This document shows positions 34,341 through 46,579 of a stretch of DNA of 64,000 nt, one piece after another; position 1 is the first letter of the stretch, and each line of letters begins with the position of its first letter. Source of the DNA: Vandiemenella viatica (lineage: Eukaryota > Arthropoda > Insecta > Orthoptera > Morabidae); the NCBI GenBank assembly GCA_031002005.1, contig CM061920.1, positions 52,492,610 through 52,556,609 on the forward strand, given 5' to 3'. The translations under genes and the position numbers were made by a program. The notes below the pieces were generated by a model. That model was not told where the DNA came from. It did not search any database and saw only the letters and a program-made list of their open reading frames with translations.

Positions 34341-35781
34341 GTTTCCGAGGTGCTTGTTCCTGGCTCGTAACAATATGCTCTTTGTCAAACTCATTCATGT
34401 CAGTGGATTTCCCTATTTTCTATGCTTATCATTGCTAGAATGAATTCCAATTCATCTCTGCTCTGCATATGTAGTTTCCTTACTGCTTGACATACATGCA
34501 TTGTCACCAGACGGCCTTCAATTTCGCGGTGGTCAGAGTTGTACTGTTTTGGCTCTTCAGTGTATATGCACATAGACTGCTGGAAATAAATGTCCAAACC
34601 GAGCTGCAGTTGATGATGTCGCAAGGATCAGATGTTCTATAATATACTGTAGGTAGACCAGGGGCGTACCAGTCGGAAACGGCGCCTAGGGCAAGCATTG
34701 TAGTTGCGCCCTTTCGGAAATTATTTTCATATAAACATATACACCAAATAAAACAATCATAAATCTTACAAACACTTTTACTTTCAGTTTGATAACAAAA
34801 ATAACAAAATTGTTTAATAATCTTAAATTGCACCTTCCTTGCCTTCTGGGGCGCAAATAGATTAATAACAATTTCGAAATCTGTTTCATCGGTGTTTTCT
34901 CGCTCAACACTGAGCAAAGTTAAGTCGCAAACCTTTCTTGAAGCATTGTAGCCCATCAGATACGAAAGTATTAGTTTTAGCTTACTAAAAGATCGATCAC
35001 AACTAGCGATGGATATTGCAATCGTTAGCATAATGTGAATTTAAATTCCCAGATTCTAAAGGACGCTTCCATCTCCGTACTGAACAATGAATTGAAGAGG
35101 ATCTTCAGATCTTTTTATGTTTACGTTTTTTCTTGTGAATACTAGCATTCGAACATTCAATATTTCTTCATATACCTATTCTACGTTAACATCACAGTCA
35201 TAGAAATCTCAAAATTCTTTAGACTACTTTTTTAAATTGTCGCAATCGTCAGTGCCATAACACAGTTCTTTTAATGTGTAAGAGAAATTCAAATTTGAGG
35301 TTTTATGCAGACGACTGAACTTTTCGCTCGTTTGACATACAGTACGATCTAGCGATCCTTTCATAACTGATTCTAATGCTTCCTTGGCAGTAAACCCAGC
35401 GTCCTTCGCATTCTATCAAGCCATACGTTTTGTTTTTTGTTTTTTTCCCCACCTTTGACATCTTACAATCACCACATCTCATTCCCATTCTAGCGCATCA
35501 ATAACCTTTCTCTTTCATTAGAAAAATGGTCTTGGAAGGCTTTTAAATCCAAAGCAGCATCTTGAAAATTCATGGTAGGAGCGTGGAGCCGCTTTTTAGT
35601 GCGGCCAATAGAAGCGAATTCATTTCTTCAATGTTGTAATAGAACACAATCTTGGGTGCTCCAAATGTGAATATCAGTTGCATAAAAAGGGAGGGGGGAT
35701 TTATAATTAAATCCTGAAAATTGAAAAATACATATAATAATGATGCTAAAAGGGGATCTAATAGGTTACTAACTAGAACCA

Positions 35782-37065
35782 TGAATTTCAGACACAAAAT
35801 AAAACCTCATTTATTGAGTCTTATGGCCTTACAAGGTCGGGTAGTAATTAACGTTACGTTAAACATAATTAGATCAGCAAAAACAAGCAATACCCGACGT
35901 TTACAATTCGCCGGAGTAAGCAAACAAAACTGAATGAAATATCTCAAACAAGTAATAAAAACAGCAAAGTTAACATTGAAATAATATGGCAACACAGGCC
36001 ATCAAATTGAAGCTAACATTTTACTGTACAAAGGAAAATCCCAGGGGGCGCCGTATAAAGTGAATGAAAAGCATCAAAATTGAATTAACAAACAGCAAGA
36101 TGCTTAAAAAAAAGAAAATTGAATATAAATCCAGCTAGCTCAGAATTTAAGTGGCGGGAGCAGAGTCTTAACCCAGGCGTCGCTTAAGGGCACATAAGTC
36201 TTTAAAAATCCACTGGATAGTGACCGTCGTTTCTGGTACATTACCATAGTATCATCGCCGTGATGGTGAGCGACAAACACAATGCCACTGCAGCAATGGA
36301 AGCTAAATAAGCGGCTACGACCGCGTTATTAGCATAACTTCCGAATAATGGCAAGCACGCCACTCAACATCTCGCTTTCCCAAAGCAAGATATGATCAAC
36401 CACAATGATCATCAGAAAGCGTGCCGGCTAGCACGTCTGTTCACCAGCACGTCTTGGACCCAAGTCACGTCTGCTCATCAGCTCGTCTTGGACAGAAGTG
36501 TTCTCTCAAAAATGGCTCCCTCTTCTTCCTCGGCTAGTTGCTCGCCACATGAAAAAGAACTCCACGGAATTAGTATTGTAGCCCCCAATAAATGTTCAGG
36601 ATTGGCTAGCTACACATTTCCGTCGTCACGTGTTTAATATCACGCGTCGCATTCGCTGACTCCTTCGCGCGTTTCCTACTTGGCCTTCGGGATAGCGGCA
36701 AGGTGGGGTAGTTCGTTGACCGAATTCCAACGGGACTCAAGCCGGGCTGGCCCGGCGTCACCTTGTCGCCTCGCCTGCTCCATTGTTCCACCCTCAACGG
36801 TCGAAATGGCAGTCTCTAGCCTTCAATATTTAAGCGTTCTGAGCCATGCGTTTACAGAAAAATTAATTTACAATAAACTATATCTTTGGCCGCCCTGGTT
36901 TAAACATACATTTAACCTATCCAGACAACCCTCATTATTTATAATTTATTTACACGTTCCAAAATTAAATAATTAATAAACTTGAATATAATAAAAAGGA
37001 AAAAAAAGAAATATGAATATAATTAATAGTGATTTGATTATATTCATTGTGGGTGACGCTGTCAC
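35782..37065 (-). mobile_element. Probable solo LTR inside the hAT transposase gene
   Basis: This GC-richer 1.28 kb block interrupts the hAT coding sequence. ACCA occurs directly outside both proposed ends (35778-35781 and 37066-37069), a 4-bp duplication of gypsy type. On the minus strand it starts GTGACAGCGTCACCC and has an AATAAA near its end (CTCAATAAATGAGG). The first base pair is not the canonical TG, so the exact border may be off by a base or two. No internal genes are present. Confidence 0.42.
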
Positions 37066-38630
37066 ACCACAATGTCCTAACTAAAGCAGAAGATCATAGG
37101 ATAACATGCGATTATTCAGAAGTCTTGCCTCATGTCTAGTTTGAATGCCATCATCGTCTGTCATGTCCTGGAGAACTTTAGCATATCTTCAAAATATTTG
37201 TTAACTGGCTTTACTGCTTCAACTCTTGTACTTCATCTTGTTTGAGACTCTGAGTTTACAAACACACGCATGGAATTCTTGAATTTCTTGCAGAATGGAA
37301 TGAGAAAAGAGTACATAAATAGTTTCAGTTATAGTATTCTGCTTGGCTTCAAGTACATCAAGCAAAGTGAGTAAATAACTATCGCCGTTCACAAATATCG
37401 CGCGATTATTATTTTCGCTTATTCTTTCATGAACATCAGTTGGGTGCCCAGCCATCACAGCAGCGTTGTTATATCGACAATCCTGTATACGTACCGTCTT
37501 TCTCTAGCTGGTTAAGGATTTCATCAACTAAGTTTCCAGCGTCCTTTTGACTCATCTGGATGAAACCGAGAAAACAACCCCTAAAGCGGACTGATTTCCC
37601 CTAAAAAATCAACTAACTTCTATGTACCTCAATACTTGTGACATCTGCTCATGATGTGTATGGTTAGGAGTAGAGTGAAAAATGAGACCATAGTTTTTTT
37701 TCCGAATGTTTCGTAATAAATTTTGGCGAACTGTGATCGCCATCAGATGAACGAATTCATTTTGAACACGAGATGTAAAGTAATACGCGGTTCCATGATG
37801 ATTTTTAACTTGAATGAGATGGTTATTCGTAACGGGGTCAATATTGGTCAGAACCTTTGTTAATCCAAGGAAATGATCAACATTTTGGGATTTTGTCTTA
37901 TCGCATGTACTAAATGACTCTGAGTGACCTCGTGATGCAAGAATTTAAGTGGAAAGATATTTGATGCAGTGACGGATTGTCTTTAATATATTACGCCACT
38001 TTTGTTTTTCTGTCTCGATCTAGGTCTGAAGTTCAGCGTCAACAAACCCTCCAATTGCTGCAAAATTTATTTCCATTCCTTTTCATAGGGTCAAGCACTC
38101 AGGATGATTCTTCGTATTTTCATGGGCAGTGAGCCATTCAGATGCCTTCGTGTGGGCAAATTTATCATCGTGCTCCAATGAAGATTGATTATCTAATTGT
38201 GAAACGATTGGACAACAAATGCAAAAAAAAACATAGTTTTAGACAGATAATAGACTAGCCATGGGCGAGTCACTTCGTCACAGCTTTTTCCAAGCGTCTT
38301 CTTAAGCATCTTTCGTTCATACAGAGGTTTTTTGTAAGTAGGTAAGGACCCTCAGTATTTTGAATATTTTGAAACCATTTAAATTATTTCTGTTTTCATA
38401 CCATCTGGCAGAACTGATTTCCCGGTTATCTTATCAAAGTGTAGAAGTCCGATATCATGCTGTTTTCTTGTTTCTTGTATGACATTAATTGAGTTTTATA
38501 CATCATCCACCGTATCACCCGTACCAACGTTTTCACCTACAAAATTACTAATGTTTTCTTCAAATTCTTCAGTAGCCTTTGAGATGGTAGCCTCACTGCT
38601 CTTAATCTCGTCACACTCAGAATTATCTTA

Positions 38631-39772
38631 AGGCTCCTCTACTCAATCGCCCATGATGGGCGACTATAGGCACGCACGATTGTGTAAAGGGTATAATCGT
38701 CTGCGAGTGGCCATTATCGCCTATAATCGTGAGTAACGGGTTGGTTTTCGGTACATCAAAGGAATGCGTGCCGATGATTGTGCGCGTTTCTACACAATCG
38801 CCCATCATTCTATCGCACGACAGAGATCAAAACTATGACTTTTTTCGCAGCCAATCGAGATATTTTTTACAATAGATATTCAAAGTCGCTTTATGACATG
38901 CGATCGAAGTTATCAAATTCTGATGATGGTTCTGCTAGAAGTTCGGCTAGTTCTATATTCCTGGATTGTCGGGGGAAGGGGGGAATCATGTGTATGGACG
39001 GAGAGAAAACGAAGTCGCAAGCAAGAGTTGTCTAATACCTAGTACAATAATAGAAGGCTCCTGTACCTAGTTCAGTTGCGTTCTCATCCTCTATCTATTT
39101 TACATGTATTTTTTGTTTTCGATGCTCATTCCGATAGTGGTTATATCTACTAAGGGTATAGCCTGTGTTATTTTTCTTTGTGCATCGTTTCTGCCTGGTA
39201 CTTATTTAATGTTTTCCAGTTATTTCCGGAAGATTATGGTCATCTCTTCTTTAGTTACACGGTCGCCTTTTCTTCTTTTTTAAATACGTTATAGAAATTA
39301 TCTGATTGATGAAATATTCGTAATCCTGTCTTTGTACTTATCATAACTTTAATTTAGTAAATTAATTATTTTACAGTGTTCCGACAACACTAGCCGAAAC
39401 TCCACACATAATATTTACATCGGACTTCCTTCTGAGGTTACACGGTTCGTAATTGGAATTTGCGATGATTGAGTTCAATATCACGACTCAGCCATCAACC
39501 AACACAGCAAACAAAAACCTGACTAAAACAAAACCTCAACGAATCTATAAGCCGCTATCACTTTGACATCAATTTTCAATAGACAACAGTTAGTAAATGA
39601 AAATTCACAGACAGCAACTCATGATCGCGACGATGATGGCCATTTTTTTAATCCGCCATCATAGGCGATTGTGAAGAGGAGCCATCACGATTGTGTAGAC
39701 AGCAATCCATGATCGCGACGATGATGGCCACTTTTTTAATCGTTCATCATGGGCGATTGTGTAGAGGAGCCT
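38631..39772 (-). mobile_element. Harbinger-type element, copy B (inside the hAT)
   Basis: Same family as 19661-20775, with inverted ends AGGCTCCTCTAC.../...GTAGAGGAGCCT. The flanks are TTA (38628-38630) and TGA (39773-39775), fitting a decayed TWA duplication. The right end is duplicated: one complete terminal stretch ends near 39683 (GAAGAGGAGCC) and a second copy of the terminal ~75 bp follows to 39772. The element splits the hAT transposase gene, so it postdates that hAT. Confidence 0.85.
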
Positions 39773-41140
39773 TGAAGTTATATCCTCCTTGTCTTGTGTT
39801 AAAGGATTTATTGTAAATATTGATGCAGCCAACTACTTAGAATATTTCGAACTTCCAGTAGTAATTACTGGATTTTTGTGCTATTTTCTCCTAAAACTTT
39901 CGTTTTTTTCCGTGCCTCATCTTCCCACTCACTTGTTTCTTGGAAAACAATTGTTTTATATTGTGATGATATTACTGCGAATTGAGTGAGGGCTTTGAAA
40001 TAACTTGAAATAAATAAACAAATAATTATAGGTTGCTTTTTAAAAGAAAAAGAAGGGGTTGTGTTGTGTCCCACTCACCACGACAGTAAACTGCATAAAG
40101 CTTCGGTTAGGGTTGTATGCATTGTATTTTTTCTTTTTGTTGCAATTTCGCAGGATTCTGAACAAGTATTTTTTTCGGCAAACACTTTCTATCTCCAATA
40201 GTTTACCCGAAAGGCTAGGATTCCACATCAGGTTTTCCAAATCCAACTTCATACTACTTCACTGTCACCAGACTGCTACAAGACACTAAATTCTCAGCCT
40301 AATACAGTTTTTTGATATACGTGAAAGTTCAGTTGCCAGATTTGCCTCAAACTTAGTTTCTTAGTTTCCTCGCTTGACTTGTATGTACGTACCTATGTAT
40401 TTACATACAAGTCAGGATAATAAGAGTGTCTTAAAAATACTAAACAACCACATTCAAAACCTCTGAACGCCAGGTATCTACACCGGTCGGTAAGTCATAT
40501 AAAATGTGTTTTACAGTACCTACTAATTATGTTAATGTTTTCTTGTGTTACACACTTACGTTTTAATTATTACGGTATTCAAATGAATTCCACTGTAAAA
40601 AGCCAGACCGGTAGTTCGATTCAAGATCATGTCACTTACGAATGTTTATGTCACTCATGTTACCTACTGCAGAAAATAGAATTTCAGTAAATTAATGTTT
40701 GTTGGTACTTACCGTAAAAATGTCAAATATGTATGTCCAAAGCGCTGTCGTCGACTTATTGTATCGAGTAGCTTGACGATCGTTCACGACACATGGAATT
40801 TAAATAAAATTCACCATTGCGCCATGCCAATCAATCAATGGAGAAAGTATGGCCTTAGAACAAAATCTGCCGGCGTGGGCGCGGGGCAGAGGCCGCTACA
40901 GAGCACACAGTATACTTACCGATCGAGTTCCGATTACTAGAAAGTTATTCGAGTCGCTGTTTACTTATTTCCTATCGCTCGTTCACGAAAGCTCACCTGT
41001 CACGCTTGGGAATATTTGAATATAAATTATATTGTTGGTTTGTTTTGATTTTTAACTTAAATATTTTCTGAATTTTGCGCCCCCCTTTGAATGGCGCCCA
41101 GGGCACGTGCCCTACCTGCCCCACCCTAGGTACGCCACTG

Positions 41141-43344
41141 AGGTAGACTCATAAGAGAGAAATTGGTAAGAAAGCGAGTGAGACAAAGTTGTCTAATCCC
41201 ACTAATATTCAATTCGTGTATACAGAAGGCAATTTAAAAGAAATGAATGTGGAAGAAGGGTTCAAGGAGAAACAATCGGTAGATGGCTATTTGGCAAACT
41301 GTTCTATTAGCATATGTGATTATTGTAGGCCATCTCTTCCACAGTTGTTTGTTAAATTAATAATTTTTCTTTAATAATTACGCCAGTACAACTGTTTTTG
41401 ACAATATTTATTGTCAAAAACAGTTGTACTGGCGTAATTATTAAAGAATAATTATTAATTGTTCTATTAGCAGATCGGGTTATACATAGAAATTAGTTGT
41501 GAGAGTTAATAGCTACCTTATTTCTTGTCTAGTTTTCTTCTTTAAACTCTAGTTTAATATGCTGCCCAGTTGTTTGCAGTGATGCTGGGAATGATTGCCA
41601 TCATTTGCGTGTGAAGATGGATCACAGAAGTCAGTTGATGGTCTGTGTGGTGTGGTAGTTATGGGAGTGCCTGTTTCAATGTGTATAACCTTTCATGTGC
41701 CGTCTTATTGCCAACTATTTTCTAGCTGTTGGCGAGACTTTTTTTGTGGATTTGCAAGGCACTGCGCGACATTTTTTGCTCCTGTTTGCTATTTTGGAAA
41801 CCTGTTTATGAGGACATATCATTTCCGGGTGTCTCCTTCTCGATAGTTGATTTCTGGCAGCGTTCTTGGTTTCTCCAGCTATTGAAGGCTGCTTCTGCTT
41901 TTGGTTAACTCACCATGTGCTCAGACTCCTGTGGAGTTTCTCCTGTGTGGACAGCCTCAGTAACAAGCTGCGTAGGTGCCTCCGCAGTTGCAGCAGACTG
42001 CTTTCTGGTGTTGTTTTGTGCAGTCCAATGCATGGTACAAAGCCCCACATCTCACACAGTGCTGTTCTTGGCTACAGTGTCGAGCTTCTTGCCCACAATT
42101 TTGACACTATTCACACTATTTACTGATGGTTAGTTGAAGGTGCATATGAGGTCTGCTGCCCAAGATAGTCTCCTATTGGCTAGTCGTATTGGCTAGCTCT
42201 CACTTGAGACTGTATGGTGTGAAAATTTGTCACTCTGCTGCTGAAATTCATAAATAACGGGCCTCCATGATTCGCTGAAGAAAAGACCATCTCAATTTTT
42301 GTTGCTTAACCTTATCTCCGACTCTCAAACTACTGTATGTGCCTGTAACTGACCATTGGTATACATGAGTGTGAATCATGTGGCAGCCTCAGTGGGTGTT
42401 GAAGAAGAATTCTCTTTAAGTTAAAACCTCATGAAGACAGCGGAGGAATCTGTGGAAACATGTATGGCAGAATTTATTCAACAGAACACCCATTTAAACT
42501 ATGTGGAGCAGTGACTAGAATAGGGAAACCTATACTTAAATATCAAAATTTATCTAGTTTGTCAGTGTAATGCAAATTTCACATCAAGAACAATATATTA
42601 GAAATTTACCCCTATAAAGGCTTTCACATGCATGACTTAAGAATTCAAATACCAATATCTTCCTATATATAATCAACCATGTAGTCCACACTGACTATAT
42701 TTTAGGTGTCAGCATTCAAGAAACTAGATAACTGAAGAACACACGAATTCAAGATAGAAGCATAAGTTAAAAATTTGGGCCAGTCAGCAAATAGGCCACT
42801 CAACCATTAGCCACCAATTACTTGGTCAATTACACCAACATTATGTATAAAAGACTTCAACACTGATAAAATGAGGATTACTTTTCCATTTTCTAATGCA
42901 CTGTATTGTGTCATTCCTTGTCTCAGAAACTGCCCCTGCAGAGGATCAGAGGAGTTAATGTTTGTATTCTTCACCTATGAAGCTTGTAGTACTGAAAAAG
43001 TAAAGGTTTATTAGTAACTATTAAACCTGATGTGGGAGAGTAGATTTCCCCAATCCTGTTGCAAATTGTAATCTACATGGTTATTGAAATGTTGTGTTTT
43101 TATGACGCCAATTGGCTGGACACTCGTGGAAATTACTTTGCAGTATTAAACTGTACTTTCTTTCACTAAGCTTAACTCTGTCAAGCAAGTTTTGGGAGGG
43201 AACGTACTTACCTAGCTGTTCTCAGTATATTAGCTATTTACTAGAAGTAATTAGTTTAAAACTTAATGAATAGTGAATGCTTAGTTAACTCAGCTTAGTT
43301 AATATTTCTTGAATAGTTTGTTTATATTTTAAATTTGTTGACAG
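41141..43344. other. Intergenic or upstream intron sequence
   Basis: Apart from the palindrome at 41353-41455 and the hammerhead-like repeat copy at 42427-42490, no gene was recognised. If NAGK begins upstream, this is intron sequence. The short first exon expected to encode the NAGK start and IYGG(V/I)EGG was searched for here by eye and not found. Confidence 0.45.
41353..41455. repeat. Near-perfect ~50-bp-arm palindrome
   Basis: Arm 1 (41353-41403) and arm 2 (41406-41456) are inverted copies separated by only two T residues. One mismatch is evident (AAAAATTATT versus AATAATTATT). The core CGCCAGTACAACTGTTTTTG is answered exactly. A 13-bp direct repeat, TGTTCTATTAGCA, lies upstream of arm 1 (from 41302) and again directly after arm 2 (from 41460). 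Confidence 0.93.
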
Positions 43345-43429
43345 TGGAGCTACTCATTCTAAGATAATGCTCTACAATGAACAAGGCGACAAGCTTGTGG
43401 AGTGCAGTGGACCAGGAATCAACCATTGG
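43345..43429 (+). CDS. NAGK: N-acetylglucosamine kinase, phosphate-loop exon
   Basis: The acceptor TTTGTTGACAG ends at 43344 and the donor GTAAAT starts at 43430. The 85-bp exon opens with the last base of a split Gly codon, then encodes GATHSKIMLYNEQGDKLVEC then SGPGINHW. This aligns with the N-terminal GG.T.S..L....G..L.E..G...NHW segment of N-acetylglucosamine kinases (BadF/BadG-type ATPases, hexokinase fold). There the GG.T.S turn contacts ATP phosphates and the Asn of NHW contacts the sugar; both are kept. The enzyme phosphorylates GlcNAc to GlcNAc-6-phosphate in amino-sugar salvage in the cytosol. Its next exon is at 61462, where the protein alignment continues without a gap. The start codon lies upstream and was not identified. 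Confidence 0.82.
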
Positions 43430-43584
43430 GTAAATACCATAGGCATTTTCACCTTGTATCTGCTTCCTTAATATAATAATAATAATAAATGTAGCATCCT
43501 GTTGTGACAAAATCTAACCTTTGTTAATAAAACAATATCAGTGACAGACTATAAAAGTATCAGCAATGTGTCTTTCTGTAATTA

Positions 43585-43645
43585 TTATTATTAATTTAAT
43601 TGCAATGGAGCACATGCTCCAGTGGCAATTCAATTAGTCATCTAA
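43585..43645 (-). repeat. CR1/L2-like LINE tail fragment (antisense)
   Basis: AATTTAATTGCAATGGAGCA followed by CATGCTCCAGTGGCAATT is the complement of the 3' end of LINE copy B (GCTCCATTGCAATTAAATT). It is a tail-only, 5'-truncated insertion about 155 bp into the NAGK intron. Confidence 0.75.
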
Positions 43646-44194
43646 TTACCCTTTTTATTTTTTAAATCATATAATTTGGGTGTTAAATTGCCCTCCCCCC
43701 CCACCCCCGATGTACTTCTGTGATTTATGAATTTTAATTTTAAATTCCTTCAGTGTTATTCATCACTTCACTTGATAACTTGTTCTCGCATGTGAGAACT
43801 GCAATTTTTCTTCCATTGCTTTGTTAATCCAGCATCTTAGTATTACTTGTGATTTACCAGTGAGCTGCAAGTTATTTTTTATTTGAAATAATAAGTATTC
43901 ATTCTTTCAACATGGTATGAATTGAACCTTGAAAAAAATCTTGGAATTGTATTAACTGGACTTGTCATTTGAGAAAAGCTGTGCTTGAGTCCTGGTCCAG
44001 CCATTTTTGATTCTGGTTTTCTGTAGTTTCCAGAAATCACTCAATGTGCATAATAAGTTAGACCCTAAACAATTTACTTCCTATTTCATATCTGCAGGCC
44101 TCTCCCAATCTAAAGAGCTCATCATCAATGAGCTGTCAAGTCCCAATGATGAAAAATTGCAAATTTGAAAATACTTAATTTAATTTGTCCTCCT

Positions 44195-44560
44195 ATCGTC
44201 AGTCTCTTGACTGGTTTAGTGCAATCCTCAATCTCGTCTTTTCTTAATAAACTCTTCATTTCAGCATCCCTCTAACAACATACTTTCTTAATTTTCTGCT
44301 TTATACAGTCCAGCTTGTCATAATCTACACTTCTTTACTAATAACTGGCTTATCCAACAGTTTTTAAAATGTGAGCCAACCATCCCATCTTTTATTTCTT
44401 CCACATACTTCTTTCCTCATTCATCATTTCCAAAACATATTAAATCCAAATCTTGAGTTCACTTAATTTTCAACATTCTTCTATAGCACCACATTTTAAA
44501 AGCTGCAATTTTCCTTCTCTTTGGTATTCCTAAAGTCCATACTTCACTGCCACATATACA
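44195..44560 (-). pseudogene. Antisense LINE C-terminal fragment (second family)
   Basis: The minus strand reads GSEVWTLGIPKRRKIAAFKM then WCYRRMLKIK. This matches the C-terminal GSETWTL....R.L.AFEMWCYRRMLKI signature of a class of endonuclease/reverse-transcriptase LINEs. Downstream there are IKDGMVGSHFKN-type remnants with stops. It may belong with the reverse-transcriptase scrap at 18218-18396, since the blocks are from different parts of a similar protein. Confidence 0.55.
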
Positions 44561-45000
44561 TATTTAGAAAGTTCTTTATCAGTCCTATTTCCACTTCTAT
44601 CTCATTTGATAATTAATTTACTTCCTTAACTTGTTACTTCGTACAACTTAAAAATTTCTCCAACCAAGAAGTAATTTTTTGAAGCACCCCCAATGGATTA
44701 AACTTTATTTACCACACTCTTTTAGATGTCTTGGGAAGATCAAGTGTTACACTATCAATGTGGCCTACCTTCTCTATATCATCTCACATATATTTTACAT
44801 AGTCCACTGTTATTCAAAAGAATGACCCTCTCCTGAAACCATGTTGCTGATTTATAAATGACTTTCTTTCCCTTGTGGTTGTATATTAAGCTCTCCATCA
44901 GTATACTTACCAAAAACTGATTCAAACCAAACCACATATAATTTTCAATGCTATTTTTCTCCCAACTGGTATACCTCCAGACTCAATCTGAATAATAGAT
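44561..45000 (-). mobile_element. CR1/L2-like LINE fragment, copy E (antisense)
   Basis: On the minus strand a decayed copy of LINE A/B is seen: SVFGKYTDGELNIQPQGKES (SVVGKLMERLICNHIRN in copy A), then SNMVSGEGHSFE in a shifted frame, HIDSVTLDLPKTSKRVW (IDSVALDLSKAFDRVSH) and PLGVLQKITSWLEKFL. All catalytic context is degraded. It is cut at 45000 by an LTR-like block. Confidence 0.6.
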
Positions 45001-46560
45001 TGTAACGTAGTTGGCCTTTTTGGCAACTGAGAAAACGAGAAGGAAGAGTGTTTGGTATCGGGTTAAGTAGGTTACCCAAAGTAATATTTCCCCCAAAAGA
45101 TAACACTAATCAGGTGTAGAAGAGAATGTAAGACTCACATTGGTAGTAGTACGAATTTTCGGAAGGATGTTATGAGCAATCTTTAAGTCCGAACGGAGAC
45201 GCTTTGTGGCAGTGATGACGCAACAGCTGGCAGGTTCATAGAAGTATGAAAGAATGGTAATAAATGAATTAAGCTACCAGGCCGAAAGTATCAAATATTT
45301 GTTTAGAAGTACAAAACATGGTTTCCAACGGAATTTAGAGTAAATATGACTAATTTTAAGGTACTTTTTCAATAAAGGAAAAAATAGTAAGTCTAGTCAA
45401 AATAAAATTATGTCCGATTAAAGGCCTTCCTGTGAAAAGATAGTGACAGCAGTTTGAGATCGTTGAGTTGAGTAGAAATATGTTCAAAGTAATTCCAAAG
45501 CGAAAGCGGTTAAAGCATCGTAGCTATCCAGGTTGTCGAGAATGGGTAGAAATCAAAGTTGACAAAGGGGAAAGAAAAAAAACTAGAAAAACATCTGGGA
45601 GGCAACCTGTTTTTATGAAATTACAATTTTTTTAAGTAAGTTTGGCAGGAAGTTTTATCAAAATAATGCACTCTCAATATAAGATATTTAATTTCAAAGT
45701 ATTTAATTGGGATTCCATGATGGCTGACGAGAAGGGATGAAAACTTTGAGAGGCGATATCTTTTTAATGAAAGGGTTTTAGAAGGTAGTGACATACACCA
45801 AATTAATTGTCAAAAGCTGTAGAATTCCTGAAGATTAGAACACTCGCGCTAAAACAAATAGTTGGGACACTAGATCTACAAAATAGGTTTATTTAACTTC
45901 GAAAATTAATAACAACAAAAGGAGAGCAGATAGGAAAATTTTTACAAGGATAGAAAATGCTTAGGATGAGTAACTCTACGTTATCACAAAGTTTCAGGAA
46001 AATCGGAAAAACTTGGGGGGAAAGCCTTCGTGAGCGGAGCTGGGAGAGAGCGCATAGAGACGCTAGATGAGTGGGAATTCCCATCAGGCTTGGGGAACCT
46101 ATGAGACCTGAGGCTGGACCTCGACCGCATTAGTTTCGAACTGGTTAGAGGGTGAAGGTGTGAAGTGTGGGCGGGCGTTATGGCAGTGTGTCATGGTGTG
46201 GGTGTCGCGTTAGAACAGTCATGAATAAACGGACTTGGAATATTCGTAGACGGCAACTATAATTTTTGAAACAGATCATTAATTTAACAAACTTCTTTTC
46301 CATAATTTCAATTTGACAATTCGTATGATTTCGTTTGAGGTTTCAAGTGGAGTGAACTTTTTACTGTGTCTGAATTGAGTGTATGTAATTATCGTGGCAT
46401 TAATCTGCAATTTTCGGAACGAAGTCTTTCTGGTAACAACTTCTGTTGTCAGAGTGAAGATGTCTTTAAATTTTGAGCAATAAATTACTGGACTTTAAAA
46501 TCTGTGTTGAGAACAATCTTTAGATATTAACCTTCATTGAAAAATCCCATTATTAAAACC
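45001..46560 (+). mobile_element. Possible long LTR followed by a primer-site motif
   Basis: It starts TGTAACGTAGTTGGCC directly where LINE copy E is cut and contains AATAAA signals (46225, 46479). Shortly after an ...AAAACCA end comes TGGCGACCG (about 46568), the same primer-site start as in the gypsy element at 7356-7367. No second LTR, target duplication or internal coding region was found, so this is a tentative call. Confidence 0.3.
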
Positions 46561-46579
46561 ATTTGGGTTGGCGACCGTT

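Larger units (their letters stand above)
34830..39860 (-). pseudogene. hAT transposase (ZMYM1-like type), decayed and twice interrupted
   Basis: On the minus strand, in order: a zinc-finger/DUF4371-like region (GLLHFDKITGKSVLPDGMK near 38450, WLVYYLSKTMFFCICC near 38240, HTKASEWLTAHENTKNH near 38130). Next come a ribonuclease-H-like part (ESFSTCDKTKSQNVDHFLGL near 37900, YNNAAVMAGHPTDVHERISE near 37450) and the C-terminal dimerisation block (TIAISIASCDRSFSKLKLIL near 34990). This organisation is that of hAT transposases related to the zinc finger MYM-type 1 protein. Numerous in-frame stops and shifts exclude function. The Harbinger insert splits it near its N-terminal third and the LTR-like insert in the RNase H region. 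Confidence 0.8.
34659..41140 (-). mobile_element. 6.5-kb hAT element with nested insertions
   Basis: Ends CAGGGGCGTACC (34659) and, inverted, CAGTGGCGTACC (41140) match at 11 of 12 positions. They are flanked by identical 8-bp duplications AGGTAGAC (34651-34658 and 41141-41148). Both ends continue with GGCGCC-rich sub-terminal sequence. A decayed transposase gene runs on the minus strand. A Harbinger element (38631-39772) and a probable solo LTR (35782-37065) are inserted. Removing both leaves about 4 kb, normal for an autonomous hAT. Confidence 0.9.
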
